From an uncultured Syntrophobacteraceae bacterium (GTDB taxonomy: Bacteria > Desulfobacterota > Syntrophobacteria > Syntrophobacterales > Syntrophobacteraceae): DNA of 5,170 nucleotides. The position numbers and the translations under genes were made by a program. The DNA lies in assembly GCA_937889795.1 (NCBI GenBank), contig CALBZH010000200.1:1-5170 (forward strand), given 5' to 3'. Shown one piece after another: positions 1-4,946 of this stretch (position 1 is its first letter; every line of letters starts with the position of its first letter). Below the pieces are notes generated by a model. That model did no database searches, was not told the origin of the DNA, and saw only the letters and a list, made by a program, of their open reading frames with translations.

Positions 1-407
1 CCAATGGTGCCCCACATGCCGTTGTCGACTGTCGGGATGGCGCCGTCCACGACGCAAATGAACTTCCCGGCATGCTTTTGCACGGCGTTGTGGAGCGCTT
101 CCTCCGAGGCTGTGCCTGCTGCGGCCATGAGGGTTTCGCTGTAGTCGAGCGAGACCACGTCCAAGACCAGCTCATCGATCCACGGATAAGTCGTGCGAAG
201 AAGTGATTCAGGACAGCCTGTGCATTCGGAAAAGGATAGCCATATCACGGGGGGGCGCTGCGGTGATGCAATCGCTTCAGCGATTCGGGGAACGAAGGAT
301 GGCCCCAGTCCCATGGCAGCGGACACGAGGCCGCAAAACTTCATGAAATCCCTCCTGCTTACCCCTTTCTCTTCTATTCGTTCTTCGAATGCCTTCTCAA
401 GCTTCAT
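1..407 (-). CDS. [NiFe]-hydrogenase small subunit, N-terminal part (partial)
   Basis: Small, electron-transferring subunit of a membrane-associated or periplasmic uptake-type [NiFe] hydrogenase. In this family it carries three Fe-S clusters that pass electrons from the NiFe site of the large subunit. Visible here are 135 codons: a twin-arginine signal with SRRDFMK at residues 17-23, a hydrophobic stretch to about residue 47, then the mature domain with ECTGCPES at 61-68. C62 and C65 of this motif are the first proximal-cluster ligands. VSLDYSETLMAAAG (85-98) and DGAIPTVDNG (121-130) are also family blocks. The start at 407 is set by a strong AAGGAGGT ribosome site 4-5 bases upstream and by placing the Tat motif near the N terminus. 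The 3' end, with the remaining cluster ligands, lies outside the window, as would a large subunit if it follows as usual. The exact subgroup (Hya, Hyn or Hyb type) cannot be fixed from this fragment. Recognition of the family is firm. Confidence 0.95.
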   Translation of the reverse strand, partial: MKLEKAFEERIEEKGVSRRDFMKFCGLVSAAMGLGPSFVPRIAEAIASPQRPPVIWLSFSECTGCPESLLRTTYPWIDELVLDVVSLDYSETLMAAAGTASEEALHNAVQKHAGKFICVVDGAIPTVDNGMWGTI

Positions 408-410
408 AGA

Positions 411-421
411 ACACCTCCTTA
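411..421 (-). promoter_or_regulatory. Strong ribosome binding site of the hydrogenase gene
   Basis: Read on the minus strand this is TAAGGAGGTGT, a near-perfect match to the anti-Shine-Dalgarno sequence, a few bases before the ATG at 407. It decides the hydrogenase start and rules out the internal ATG at residue 22, which would cut the Tat motif. Confidence 0.85.
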
Positions 422-517
422 GTGCCATTGATGAAAAACGCCCCAAACACGCACGGATTCAGTGATACAAGCTGATCGTCATGCTTCCATTCGTGCCATT
501 AAAAACGAACGGATTCA
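422..517 (-). repeat. Imperfect direct repeat just upstream of the hydrogenase
   Basis: On the minus strand two blocks share TGAATCCGT(T/G)CGT, then a T-run, then AATGGCAC. The distal block (493-517) is compact. The proximal block (422-461) has the same parts in the same order but is 15 bp longer, with extra bases before and after the T-run. The proximal copy ends directly against the ribosome site. This arrangement would suit tandem regulator sites or an old local duplication; which one is not known. Confidence 0.5.
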
Positions 518-752
518 ATAATTCCCATGGCTACGCGTTCGTGCTCTCGCTGGAGAAGTCTGTCCTCGGCAGAAGCCGCGGTGATACGAGTGGTAAAGGT
601 CATGGCAACGCATGGGTCAGGCGCTAGAGCTAGCACCAACGCCGATGCCTGTCAATATTGCGAAAGATCTGTGAAAAAAAGATTTTTAATCTGGGAGCCA
701 TTGTGCATATTTCTTGATGCATGGGGGAGCTGGGTCGAGAACAAAACGAGGG

Positions 753-785
753 GCGCACGGATTATTTCAACCTCAATCCGTGCGC
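753..785. repeat. Perfect 11-bp inverted repeat (GCGCACGGATT / AATCCGTGCGC)
   Basis: Arms 753-763 and 775-785 are perfect reverse complements around an 11-base spacer (764-774). The arm core CGCACGGATT recurs exactly at 450-459 and with one mismatch at 506-515, which favours a protein-binding dyad. Alternatively it could be a weak terminator for the leftward small gene ending at 906: on the minus strand the stem is followed after four or five bases by a T-rich stretch. The long spacer and the displaced T-run make that less convincing. Confidence 0.5.
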
Positions 786-905
786 AGATTCCGCGATGGC
801 CCGAAGGTGCAACCGTGTGCTGCAGATGAGCGTCGGTGCCTGGCGATGGGGGTGCGCGGCACTTGGCTGGAGCCCCTTAGTCGGTATCGCCCAGGGGGTG
901 GCCTA

Positions 906-1082
906 TTAATTTTGCAAAGCGCTGGCCAGCTTGTCCAAAATGCGTTTCGGCACGGGATAACCATCCTTCACCAGATACAAGCCAAGGATAGCCGGGTCAA
1001 ACTGGATGGCCTGGGCAGCTTGCTCCACGGTCATTCCCTTTTGCTCCATCTTTTCGATCAGTTCATTCTTGAGCTCTTCCAT
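906..1082 (-). CDS. Small putative helix-turn-helix protein (58 aa)
   Basis: Begins MEELKNELIEKMEQKG and encodes 58 residues. I do not recognise a named family. The pattern is that of a compact Cro/XRE-like helix-turn-helix: an amphipathic first helix, then MTVEQAAQAIQFDP (about residues 17-30) resembling helices 2-3, and a C-terminal segment YPVPKRILDKLASAL (about 42-56) like the terminal helices of such folds. It would be a cytosolic DNA-binding or protein-binding factor; this is inference from pattern. Two adjacent ATGs occur (1085 and 1082). A GGAG ribosome site (1090-1093) sits 7 bases from the second and 4 from the first, so the second is preferred. The longer frame reaching to 1115 would run through the ribosome site and is rejected. 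A possible sigma-70 promoter lies upstream. Confidence 0.75.
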   Translation of the reverse strand: MEELKNELIEKMEQKGMTVEQAAQAIQFDPAILGLYLVKDGYPVPKRILDKLASALQN

Positions 1083-1131
1083 CATCCCTCTCCTAGGTCG
1101 TGTGGGGTCTGCCAATCCTTAAATCAAGCTT

Positions 1132-1161
1132 AATCTAGCTGATACTTTCCTCGGGTGGCAA
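1132..1161 (-). promoter_or_regulatory. Candidate sigma-70 promoter of the small HTH gene
   Basis: On the minus strand TTGCCA (1156-1161; 5 of 6 to consensus) is followed after 18 bases by TAGATT (1132-1137; 4 of 6). Transcription would begin near 1125, about 40 bases before the ATG. Spacing is one over the optimum, so this is only a plausible promoter. Confidence 0.4.
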
Positions 1162-1230
1162 GTCTTTTCATGGGAGGAGCGGGCGGCGGGAGCACTTGAG
1201 TGGAACCTCGTATCTCTTCGCGGCTCGGGC

Positions 1231-1269
1231 GAATAAAGAAAGCCATAAGGACTGACCCTTATGGCTTTC
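1231..1269 (-). terminator. Intrinsic terminator downstream of the response regulator
   Basis: A perfect 13-bp stem (1238-1250 paired with 1257-1269; arm GAAAGCCATAAGG) closes a 6-base loop. On the minus strand it is followed directly by TTTATTC, giving a mixed T-tract with the stem's own TTTC. On the plus strand no T-tract follows, so it acts leftward. The only leftward gene upstream of it is the response regulator, whose stop is about 290 bases away, so its transcript probably has a long 3' untranslated region. Confidence 0.8.
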
Positions 1270-1560
1270 AGTATGGTGAAGGGCTCTCAGACGAAACAGC
1301 GGGATTTGAGGTTGTAGCGCAATTCGAACAAGAGAAAGAGCAGTCACGCGAGCGTGGAATCGAGTATCAAGGTCAACAGCATGAGCTTGAGCTAGAACAT
1401 CCAGAATCGCATCAATCGAAACGAACGCAGAGTCTCCACAGTCACAGTCGCTAGCAGATTCGCTTCAGCATTCACTCGAGATCGAACGTGGATAAGAGCT
1501 TGCATTCCAACTGCAATCAGCCACTTGAACTTCCACAGACAGAGCATAACCACTTGAGCT
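1270..1560. other. Long non-coding stretch between response regulator and its terminator
   Basis: About 290 bp, near 49% G+C by hand count. Open frames exist on both strands (1200-1454 plus, 1392-1607 minus), but neither has a ribosome site or a recognisable protein pattern; the plus one spans the terminator hairpin. A third leftward frame without stops also runs through the terminator and contains no Met. A short direct repeat, CCACTTGA(A/G)CTT, occurs at 1521-1532 and 1550-1561, 29 bp apart. The best reading is the 3' untranslated part of the leftward transcript, or possibly an RNA released from it. Confidence 0.5.
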
Positions 1561-2022
1561 TCAGTGTTCTGAGAGTTCCCCAGCCCGAAAGGAGGCAGGC
1601 ACGTCATCGTAATTTAGCGCTTGCGTCCAATCAAAGTTTTTGAACGAGTCGGCCACCTTTGATCCAGCCGAGGACAACGCCGCTTCAAGGTCCGCAACAT
1701 CAAAGGGCTTCTTCAAGTAGGACTTGACACCAGCACGATTCAGAGATTCAGCAACAACTTGATGGTCATATTCAGCGATAATGATCGATTCAATTTCAGG
1801 GAGCGTTCGTTTCAACCGTTCGAGCAGTTCGGTTCCGTTTTGATCGGGAAGTCGATATTCAGCGATGACTATGTCGTAAGCATCGTTTTCCGCTCGCACA
1901 AGAGCATCGCGAACCGTCGCACAGGAATCAAAGGCATAACCGGCCCGTTCCAAGAACTTTGTCAAAGAGCGTCGCAGAGGAGCTTCATCTTCAACCAGTA
2001 GCACTCGCACAGCAGCTTCCAC
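1561..2022 (-). CDS. Single-domain response regulator with degenerate phosphosite (pseudo-receiver)
   Basis: A CheY-like receiver of 153 aa with no recognisable output domain. LLVEDE (8-13) supplies the acidic pocket (E11, D12), LPDQNG (58-63) the beta3-alpha3 loop and KKPF (104-107) the conserved Lys (K105). Aligned on D12 and K105 with the neighbouring regulator, the phospho-acceptor Asp is Glu at residue 55 (IAEYRLPD; codon GAA at 1858-1860) and the switch Thr is Ala at 83 (IIIAEY). Normal phosphotransfer is therefore unlikely; it may act as a constitutively active-like or phosphorylation-independent adaptor. Residues from about 120 to 153 form a tail of unknown role. The start is GTG, chosen because GGAGG sits 6 bases upstream and because the receiver fold begins at once. 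It lies downstream of the sigma-54 activator gene in the same orientation, but with its own sigma-54 promoter. Confidence 0.92.
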   Translation of the reverse strand: MEAAVRVLLVEDEAPLRRSLTKFLERAGYAFDSCATVRDALVRAENDAYDIVIAEYRLPDQNGTELLERLKRTLPEIESIIIAEYDHQVVAESLNRAGVKSYLKKPFDVADLEAALSSAGSKVADSFKNFDWTQALNYDDVPASFRAGELSEH

Positions 2023-2028
2023 TTTTTG

Positions 2029-2033
2029 CCTCC
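2029..2033 (-). promoter_or_regulatory. Ribosome binding site supporting the GTG start of the response regulator
   Basis: GGAGG on the minus strand, 6 bases before the GTG at 2022. It supports the GTG start and lies only a few bases inside the transcript predicted from the sigma-54 promoter, which would give a leader of about 14 bases. Confidence 0.75.
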
Positions 2034-2045
2034 GTGCGTATGGTT

Positions 2046-2062
2046 AAGCAATGGGTGTGCCA
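2046..2062 (-). promoter_or_regulatory. Consensus sigma-54 (-24/-12) promoter of the response regulator
   Basis: On the minus strand the sequence is TGGCAC, five bases, TTGCTT: a full match to the sigma-54 consensus TGGCAC-N5-TTGC. The GG element lies in 2057-2062 and the GC element in 2048-2051. Transcription should begin about 12 bases downstream, near 2036, just before the ribosome site. Sigma-54 promoters need an AAA+ activator, and a complete one is encoded immediately upstream (2275-3657). Confidence 0.88.
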
Positions 2063-2095
2063 ACGACTGGACTGCAGCGTACACCCAGATGGCAT

Positions 2096-2112
2096 GCGGT
2101 CGTGCGCGGTCG
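2096..2112. repeat. Two 7-bp direct repeats (GCGGTCG), candidate activator sites
   Basis: GCGGTCG occurs at 2096-2102 and 2106-2112, ten bases apart, which places both on the same face of the helix. They lie about 60-76 bases upstream of the predicted start of the sigma-54 transcript. That is somewhat closer than usual enhancer positions but possible. The motif is short and GC-rich, so chance is not excluded. Confidence 0.3.
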
Positions 2113-2274
2113 GAAGTGAAATTCAGTTTTTGTCGCGGTGGAGAATATTGTCCAGTATCCGGGCTGGGGGGCGGACGTGAGCGGCAGATGGCATTAAAAC
2201 GATCACGATTACAATTGGATAGCTATTAGTGGTGAATAGTGTGCACTTTAGGGGGGAGTGGATCATTTTGTTCA

Positions 2275-3657
2275 CTATGCGATTCCGTGCTTCTTTAAGC
2301 GATACAAAAGAATGTGTCGGGGGATACGCAGGAAGCGGGCGGTCTTAGACTTGTTTCGCTTGCACTGTCCATAGGCCTGTGAAATGACCTCCTTTTCAAC
2401 TTCCTCCAAGGAAATGCCCTCCGGAGGCAGATCCATATGAAATCGGTGAGCCGTTGGCGGGGAGGCGGCTCCAGGGGACGCCTGCTGGAGGAAAAGCAGA
2501 TGCCTCGCCAGAACGGTATCCTCGTTTTCAAGCAGGATCACGCGCTCCATGGTATTGCGCAGCTCGCGTACGTTGCCGGGCCACAGATGGCGCAAAAGCA
2601 TCTCCTCAGCATCGGCGCTCAGCCCGCGAAAACGCTTGCCGTACTTGTCGTTGAACTCATCGAGAAAGAATGATGCCAGGGGAAGGATGTCTTCGGGGCG
2701 CTCGCGCAAAGCAGGAAGGTCGATCCGAATCGTTGCGAGCCGGAAATAGAGGTCTTTGCGAAACTTTCCTTTTTCCGATGAGAGCCACAAGTCCTCGTTG
2801 CATGCGGAGACGATCCGAATATCGACTTTCCTCTTCCGCGTTCCTCCAACGGGGTAGAATTCCTTCTCTTCGAGGACTCTCAGCAGCTTGGCCTGTATCT
2901 CGGGGTGGAGGTCGACGACCTCATCGAGGAAGAGTGTTCCTCCGTCCGCAACCTGAAGAAGCCCCTCCTTACCTTCGGATCGGGCACCCGTAAAGGCCCC
3001 CTTTTCATAGCCGAAAAGCTCGCTTTCGATGATTTCCGCACTGAACGCCGCGCAATTGAGAGCCACAATGGGGTAGGCCGCGCGGGGACTTCTCGAATGA
3101 ATCAACCGTGCAAACAGCTCCTTGCCGACACCGCTTTCCCCTTGGATGAGCACGCCCGCATCCTGGCTTTGGGCGCTCTTGATTGCCAGCAGCTGCGCGT
3201 CGAGGAACCGTTGGTTCTTCCCGATCAGTCGATCGACCGCGTGAAGGCGCTGGACCTCCTGGCGGAGGCGGTCCACCTCGTTGCGAAGCCCCGTGTGCTC
3301 CAAAGCGTTCTGGACAGTAAGCTCAAAGTCATGCAAATCCACGGGCTTAACAAGGTAATCGAACGCGCCGCGCTTGATGGCCAGAACGACTTCCTTGACC
3401 TGTTCGAACGCCGTGATCATCACCACCGTCGGTGACGGGCGATTCTCCTTGATCTGCGGGAGGACTTCCAAGCCGTTGGCATCGGGGAGCCCGATGTCGA
3501 GCAAGACGAGGTCAGGCTCCTCCTGCTGGGTGAGTCTAAGCCCGTCGGATGCCGTGTCCGCCTCGAGGACAAGATGGTCTTTCTCCAAGAGGCGCCGCAT
3601 GGCAGTCCGGAAGGAAGTTTCATCGTCAATGATGAGGATCTTGTGCTTCTCTCGCAT
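2275..3657 (-). CDS. Sigma-54-dependent response regulator, NtrC/AtoC type
   Basis: Complete 460-aa enhancer-binding protein. The N-terminal receiver (about 1-120) has D11, D12, phospho-acceptor D54 in LLDIGLPD, T82 and K104. A predicted coiled linker follows (about 123-140). The AAA+ domain (about 143-385) has Walker A GESGVGKE (173-180), the sigma-54-contacting loop GAFTGA (220-225), Walker B TLFLDE (241-246), the arginine-finger region FRKDLYFRL (299-307) and sensor II WPGNVREL (359-366). A Fis-type HTH lies at about 434-459. All key residues are present, so it should be phosphorylated by a partner kinase, hydrolyse ATP and open sigma-54 promoters. ATG at 3657 (or the adjacent GTG at 3660) is chosen because the receiver starts there. 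The frame opens earlier at a TTG (3747), but those 30 residues look non-homologous. The ribosome site is weak. No cognate kinase is in the window; the nearest sigma-54 promoter drives the pseudo-receiver downstream. Confidence 0.97.
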   Translation of the reverse strand: MREKHKILIIDDETSFRTAMRRLLEKDHLVLEADTASDGLRLTQQEEPDLVLLDIGLPDANGLEVLPQIKENRPSPTVVMITAFEQVKEVVLAIKRGAFDYLVKPVDLHDFELTVQNALEHTGLRNEVDRLRQEVQRLHAVDRLIGKNQRFLDAQLLAIKSAQSQDAGVLIQGESGVGKELFARLIHSRSPRAAYPIVALNCAAFSAEIIESELFGYEKGAFTGARSEGKEGLLQVADGGTLFLDEVVDLHPEIQAKLLRVLEEKEFYPVGGTRKRKVDIRIVSACNEDLWLSSEKGKFRKDLYFRLATIRIDLPALRERPEDILPLASFFLDEFNDKYGKRFRGLSADAEEMLLRHLWPGNVRELRNTMERVILLENEDTVLARHLLFLQQASPGAASPPTAHRFHMDLPPEGISLEEVEKEVISQAYGQCKRNKSKTARFLRIPRHILLYRLKKHGIA

Positions 3658-3718
3658 CACCTGGCACCCGAAAGGCAGGCTCCGTGGTCCTGCCGTGGAT
3701 TCGTACGTTGGCAAACGG

Positions 3719-3747
3719 CTTTTAACAGAACCGGAATGGACGTTCAA
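3719..3747 (-). promoter_or_regulatory. Candidate sigma-70 promoter of the sigma-54 activator gene
   Basis: On the minus strand TTGAAC (3742-3747) and TAAAAG (3719-3724) are separated by 17 bases, each matching consensus at 4 of 6 positions. It lies between the upstream terminator and the activator start, where a promoter is needed. Transcription would begin near 3712, giving a leader of about 55 bases. Confidence 0.4.
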
Positions 3748-3775
3748 TCCATGATTTTCTGAGCCAGTCGCGGAG

Positions 3776-3807
3776 AAAAAATGGCAGCCGTGGACACGGC
3801 TGCCATT
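3776..3807 (-). terminator. Intrinsic terminator of the lipoprotein gene
   Basis: A perfect inverted repeat, arms 3780-3792 and 3795-3807 (core ATGGCAGCCGTG), folds to a GC-rich hairpin with a small loop. On the minus strand it runs straight into six Ts (3781-3776). It stands about 46 bases after the lipoprotein stop and makes the lipoprotein and the sigma-54 activator separate transcription units. On the plus strand the T-tract is missing. Confidence 0.88.
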
Positions 3808-3852
3808 GCATGCTCCTGAGCCCGGAACGGGAAGGGCTGACTAGACCGCGAG

Positions 3853-4491
3853 CTATCTCCTGGGCAGACTGGACAGCATCCGGGAGACTTCGTTGTCGAT
3901 GACGCGCTGAGCATCTGGTGGCGGGACTGAAGACAGGTCAACGACGGCGCTTCGTCGCGAAATGCTGCGGTCGGTGAAGCTCTGTAGCTGGATGTCGATG
4001 CGAACCATGGGGGTTGCGGCTGGGGCTGCCAGACCGAGCACGCCACCGCCCGCGGCGCCAATGGCCGCACCGACTCCGGGATCACCCGTCGCGGCTCCGA
4101 TGAGGGCTCCCGTCGCAGCGCCGACCATGGCTCCCCCCAATGCATTCCCTGCGCGTACCTGGCCATTCTCCCGATAAGCTCCCGTCAGGCTGATGTCGAT
4201 GGCAAAATCGGCTTCTCGTTCACGCCGGACCATGTCATAGCCCTTGTTGTACAGCATGTCCACGGTCTGAGGAAAATAGCGCAGTCCGAACGGTGTGTTG
4301 TCGGAGACGTTCAGCGAAAAGAACTGATCTCTGGGAGGGAGGTAGAGCGGGCCATATCCGCCCTCCGGAGGGGCGCCTTGCTGAACGTTGTAATGGGGGC
4401 CGGGGGGGCCGTAGGGGGAAGCACATCCCGCTGCACTGACCAGAAGCATCAGAGCGATAAATGACCTGACGAACCGAGTCTTTCCTTTCAT
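3853..4491 (-). CDS. Putative outer-membrane lipoprotein with glycine zipper
   Basis: 212 aa. The N terminus MKGKTRFVRSFIALMLLVSAAGC is a lipoprotein signal peptide with C23 as the lipidation site. A Pro/Gly-rich linker (about 24-55) follows. The segment 56-110 (PQTVDMLYNKGYD... EADFAIDISLTG) resembles the DUF4136-like pattern, in which a residue block predicts the behaviour of a sub-unit ('kGY...aDF'). Residues about 115-155 are a glycine zipper (repeated GxxxG within Ala/Gly), likely membrane-inserting or oligomerising. The C-terminal part (160-212) again looks like a beta-rich domain (MVRIDIQLQSFTDRS). The family assignment is tentative. ATG at 4491 is chosen because GGAG lies 6 bases upstream and the signal peptide starts there; an in-frame upstream ATG at 4533 would bury it. 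The gene is closed by a strong terminator and appears to be monocistronic. Confidence 0.85.
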   Translation of the reverse strand: MKGKTRFVRSFIALMLLVSAAGCASPYGPPGPHYNVQQGAPPEGGYGPLYLPPRDQFFSLNVSDNTPFGLRYFPQTVDMLYNKGYDMVRREREADFAIDISLTGAYRENGQVRAGNALGGAMVGAATGALIGAATGDPGVGAAIGAAGGGVLGLAAPAATPMVRIDIQLQSFTDRSISRRSAVVDLSSVPPPDAQRVIDNEVSRMLSSLPRR

Positions 4492-4508
4492 TTTGTTCTC
4501 CAATGTGC

Positions 4509-4520
4509 ACAGCATGCTGT
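4509..4520. repeat. 12-bp perfect palindrome near the lipoprotein ribosome site
   Basis: ACAGCATGCTGT is fully self-complementary and sits about 8 bases upstream of the GGAG ribosome site (4498-4501) of the lipoprotein gene. It may be an operator or a chance palindrome; no second copy was seen in the window. Confidence 0.35.
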
Positions 4521-4560
4521 TGATGACGGACAACGCCCTACATCCTCGAACAACGCGCAG

Positions 4561-4590
4561 ATCTTATCGCACACTCCTGTTCATCGACAA
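4561..4590 (-). promoter_or_regulatory. Candidate sigma-70 promoter of the lipoprotein gene
   Basis: On the minus strand TTGTCG (4585-4590) is followed after 18 bases by TAAGAT (4561-4566), each 4 of 6 to consensus. The start would be near 4554, leaving a leader of about 60 bases that contains the ACAGCATGCTGT palindrome. Confidence 0.35.
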
Positions 4591-4615
4591 GAAGCAAGAT
4601 GAATTCCAAGGAGTG

Positions 4616-4644
4616 TTGACTTGGGGCTCCATCTTCTCCACAAT
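4616..4644 (+). promoter_or_regulatory. Candidate sigma-70 promoter directed to the nucleotidyltransferase
   Basis: TTGACT (4616-4621; 5 of 6), a 17-base spacer and CACAAT (4639-4644; 4 of 6). Transcription would start near 4651, so the leader would be almost 300 bases and would include the inverted-repeat structure. A closer promoter could have been missed. Confidence 0.35.
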
Positions 4645-4758
4645 CGCACCACCCTGCTCGCGTCGTCCCTGTCAGTCCGATGAGGACGGGCCACCCCGTG
4701 GAGGAGCCGATGACGACCCGCAGGAGGTTGATCGGTCACCGCCGGGAGTGATCGGGTA

Positions 4759-4882
4759 CAATTCACGACCGTTGGTGCATGCTGTTAGCCAGGGTGTCGG
4801 GTGTCGGGTTTCGGGTGTCAGCGAGAGAGGCCAGAAGCCGTTCGACTGAAACCTGAACACTGAAACCAACGGTCTCGAATTG
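4759..4882. repeat. Inverted-repeat structure with internal heptamer tandem repeats
   Basis: Outer arms 4759-4776 and 4865-4882 pair at 16 of 18 positions. Inside the left half are four head-to-tail heptamers (4794-4821): GTGTCGG, GTGTCGG, GTTTCGG, GTGTCAG. Reaching into the right outer arm are three heptamers in the opposite sense (4846-4866): CTGAAAC, CTGAACA, CTGAAAC. The two sets are partly complementary, so the whole unit can fold into a long imperfect hairpin. Its flanks carry an imperfect 13-bp direct repeat (4745-4757 and 4888-4900; 11 of 13 identical). It resembles a dispersed intergenic repeat or a non-autonomous mobile element, but only one copy is in view. Confidence 0.7.
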
Positions 4883-4946
4883 CACGCGGAGTCATCGGAT
4901 CTCGTCAATGCTTTAGCGTGCTGTTTGCGAGGATGTAACACCCATC

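Larger units (their letters stand above)
421..905. other. Non-coding region upstream of the hydrogenase gene
   Basis: About 485 bp without a believable gene. Open frames here (for example 527-829 plus) give low-complexity Ser/Arg/Cys-rich translations with no family features and no ribosome site. The region probably holds the hydrogenase promoter and the 3' end of the small gene at 906-1082. What can be seen are repeated CGCACGGATT-like motifs at 450-459, 506-515, 754-763 and (inverted) 775-784, a longer imperfect direct repeat at 422-461 and 493-517, and a short GCTAG-AG-CTAGC palindrome at 623-634. No convincing -35/-10 or correctly spaced sigma-54 promoter for the hydrogenase was found. 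Confidence 0.6.
4521..4946. other. Divergent intergenic region between lipoprotein and nucleotidyltransferase
   Basis: About 425 bp with no believable gene: the open frames on both strands are Pro/Arg/Ser-rich and lack ribosome sites and family features. It must hold the promoters of the two divergent genes. It also contains a repeat structure at 4745-4900, described separately. Confidence 0.6.

Noticed and set aside
483..498. Sigma-54-like site upstream of the hydrogenase (minus strand TGGCACG ... AAGCAT)
   Set aside because: The GG and GC elements are 11 bases apart instead of 10, and the -12 element lacks the TT; sigma-54 is strict about this spacing.
527..829. 100-aa plus-strand open frame
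   Set aside because: No ribosome site, low-complexity composition, no recognisable fold or motif, and it runs through the 753-785 inverted repeat.
841..855. Plus-strand TGGCGATGGGGGTGC resembling a sigma-54 promoter
   Set aside because: Spacing is correct but three consensus positions differ (two in the -24 element, one in the -12) and it would only drive antisense RNA against the small HTH gene; no plus-strand gene follows.
1200..1454. 84-aa plus-strand Glu/Gln-rich open frame
   Set aside because: Contains the terminator hairpin, has no ribosome site and gives a biased, unfolded-looking translation.
1392..1607. 71-aa minus-strand open frame overlapping the response regulator 3' end
   Set aside because: Overlaps the real gene in another frame, no ribosome site, and the residues show no family pattern.
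2905..3435. 176-aa plus-strand open frame opposite the activator gene
   Set aside because: It is the antisense shadow of a strongly conserved AAA+ gene; no independent evidence of coding.
3658..3747. N-terminal extension of the sigma-54 activator from a TTG at 3747
   Set aside because: Adds 30 residues before a receiver that starts normally at MREKHKILIIDDE, and the region contains a candidate promoter instead.
4794..4866. CRISPR-like or direct-repeat array
   Set aside because: Repeat units are 7 bp and contiguous, without spacers, and change orientation midway; this is not CRISPR architecture.
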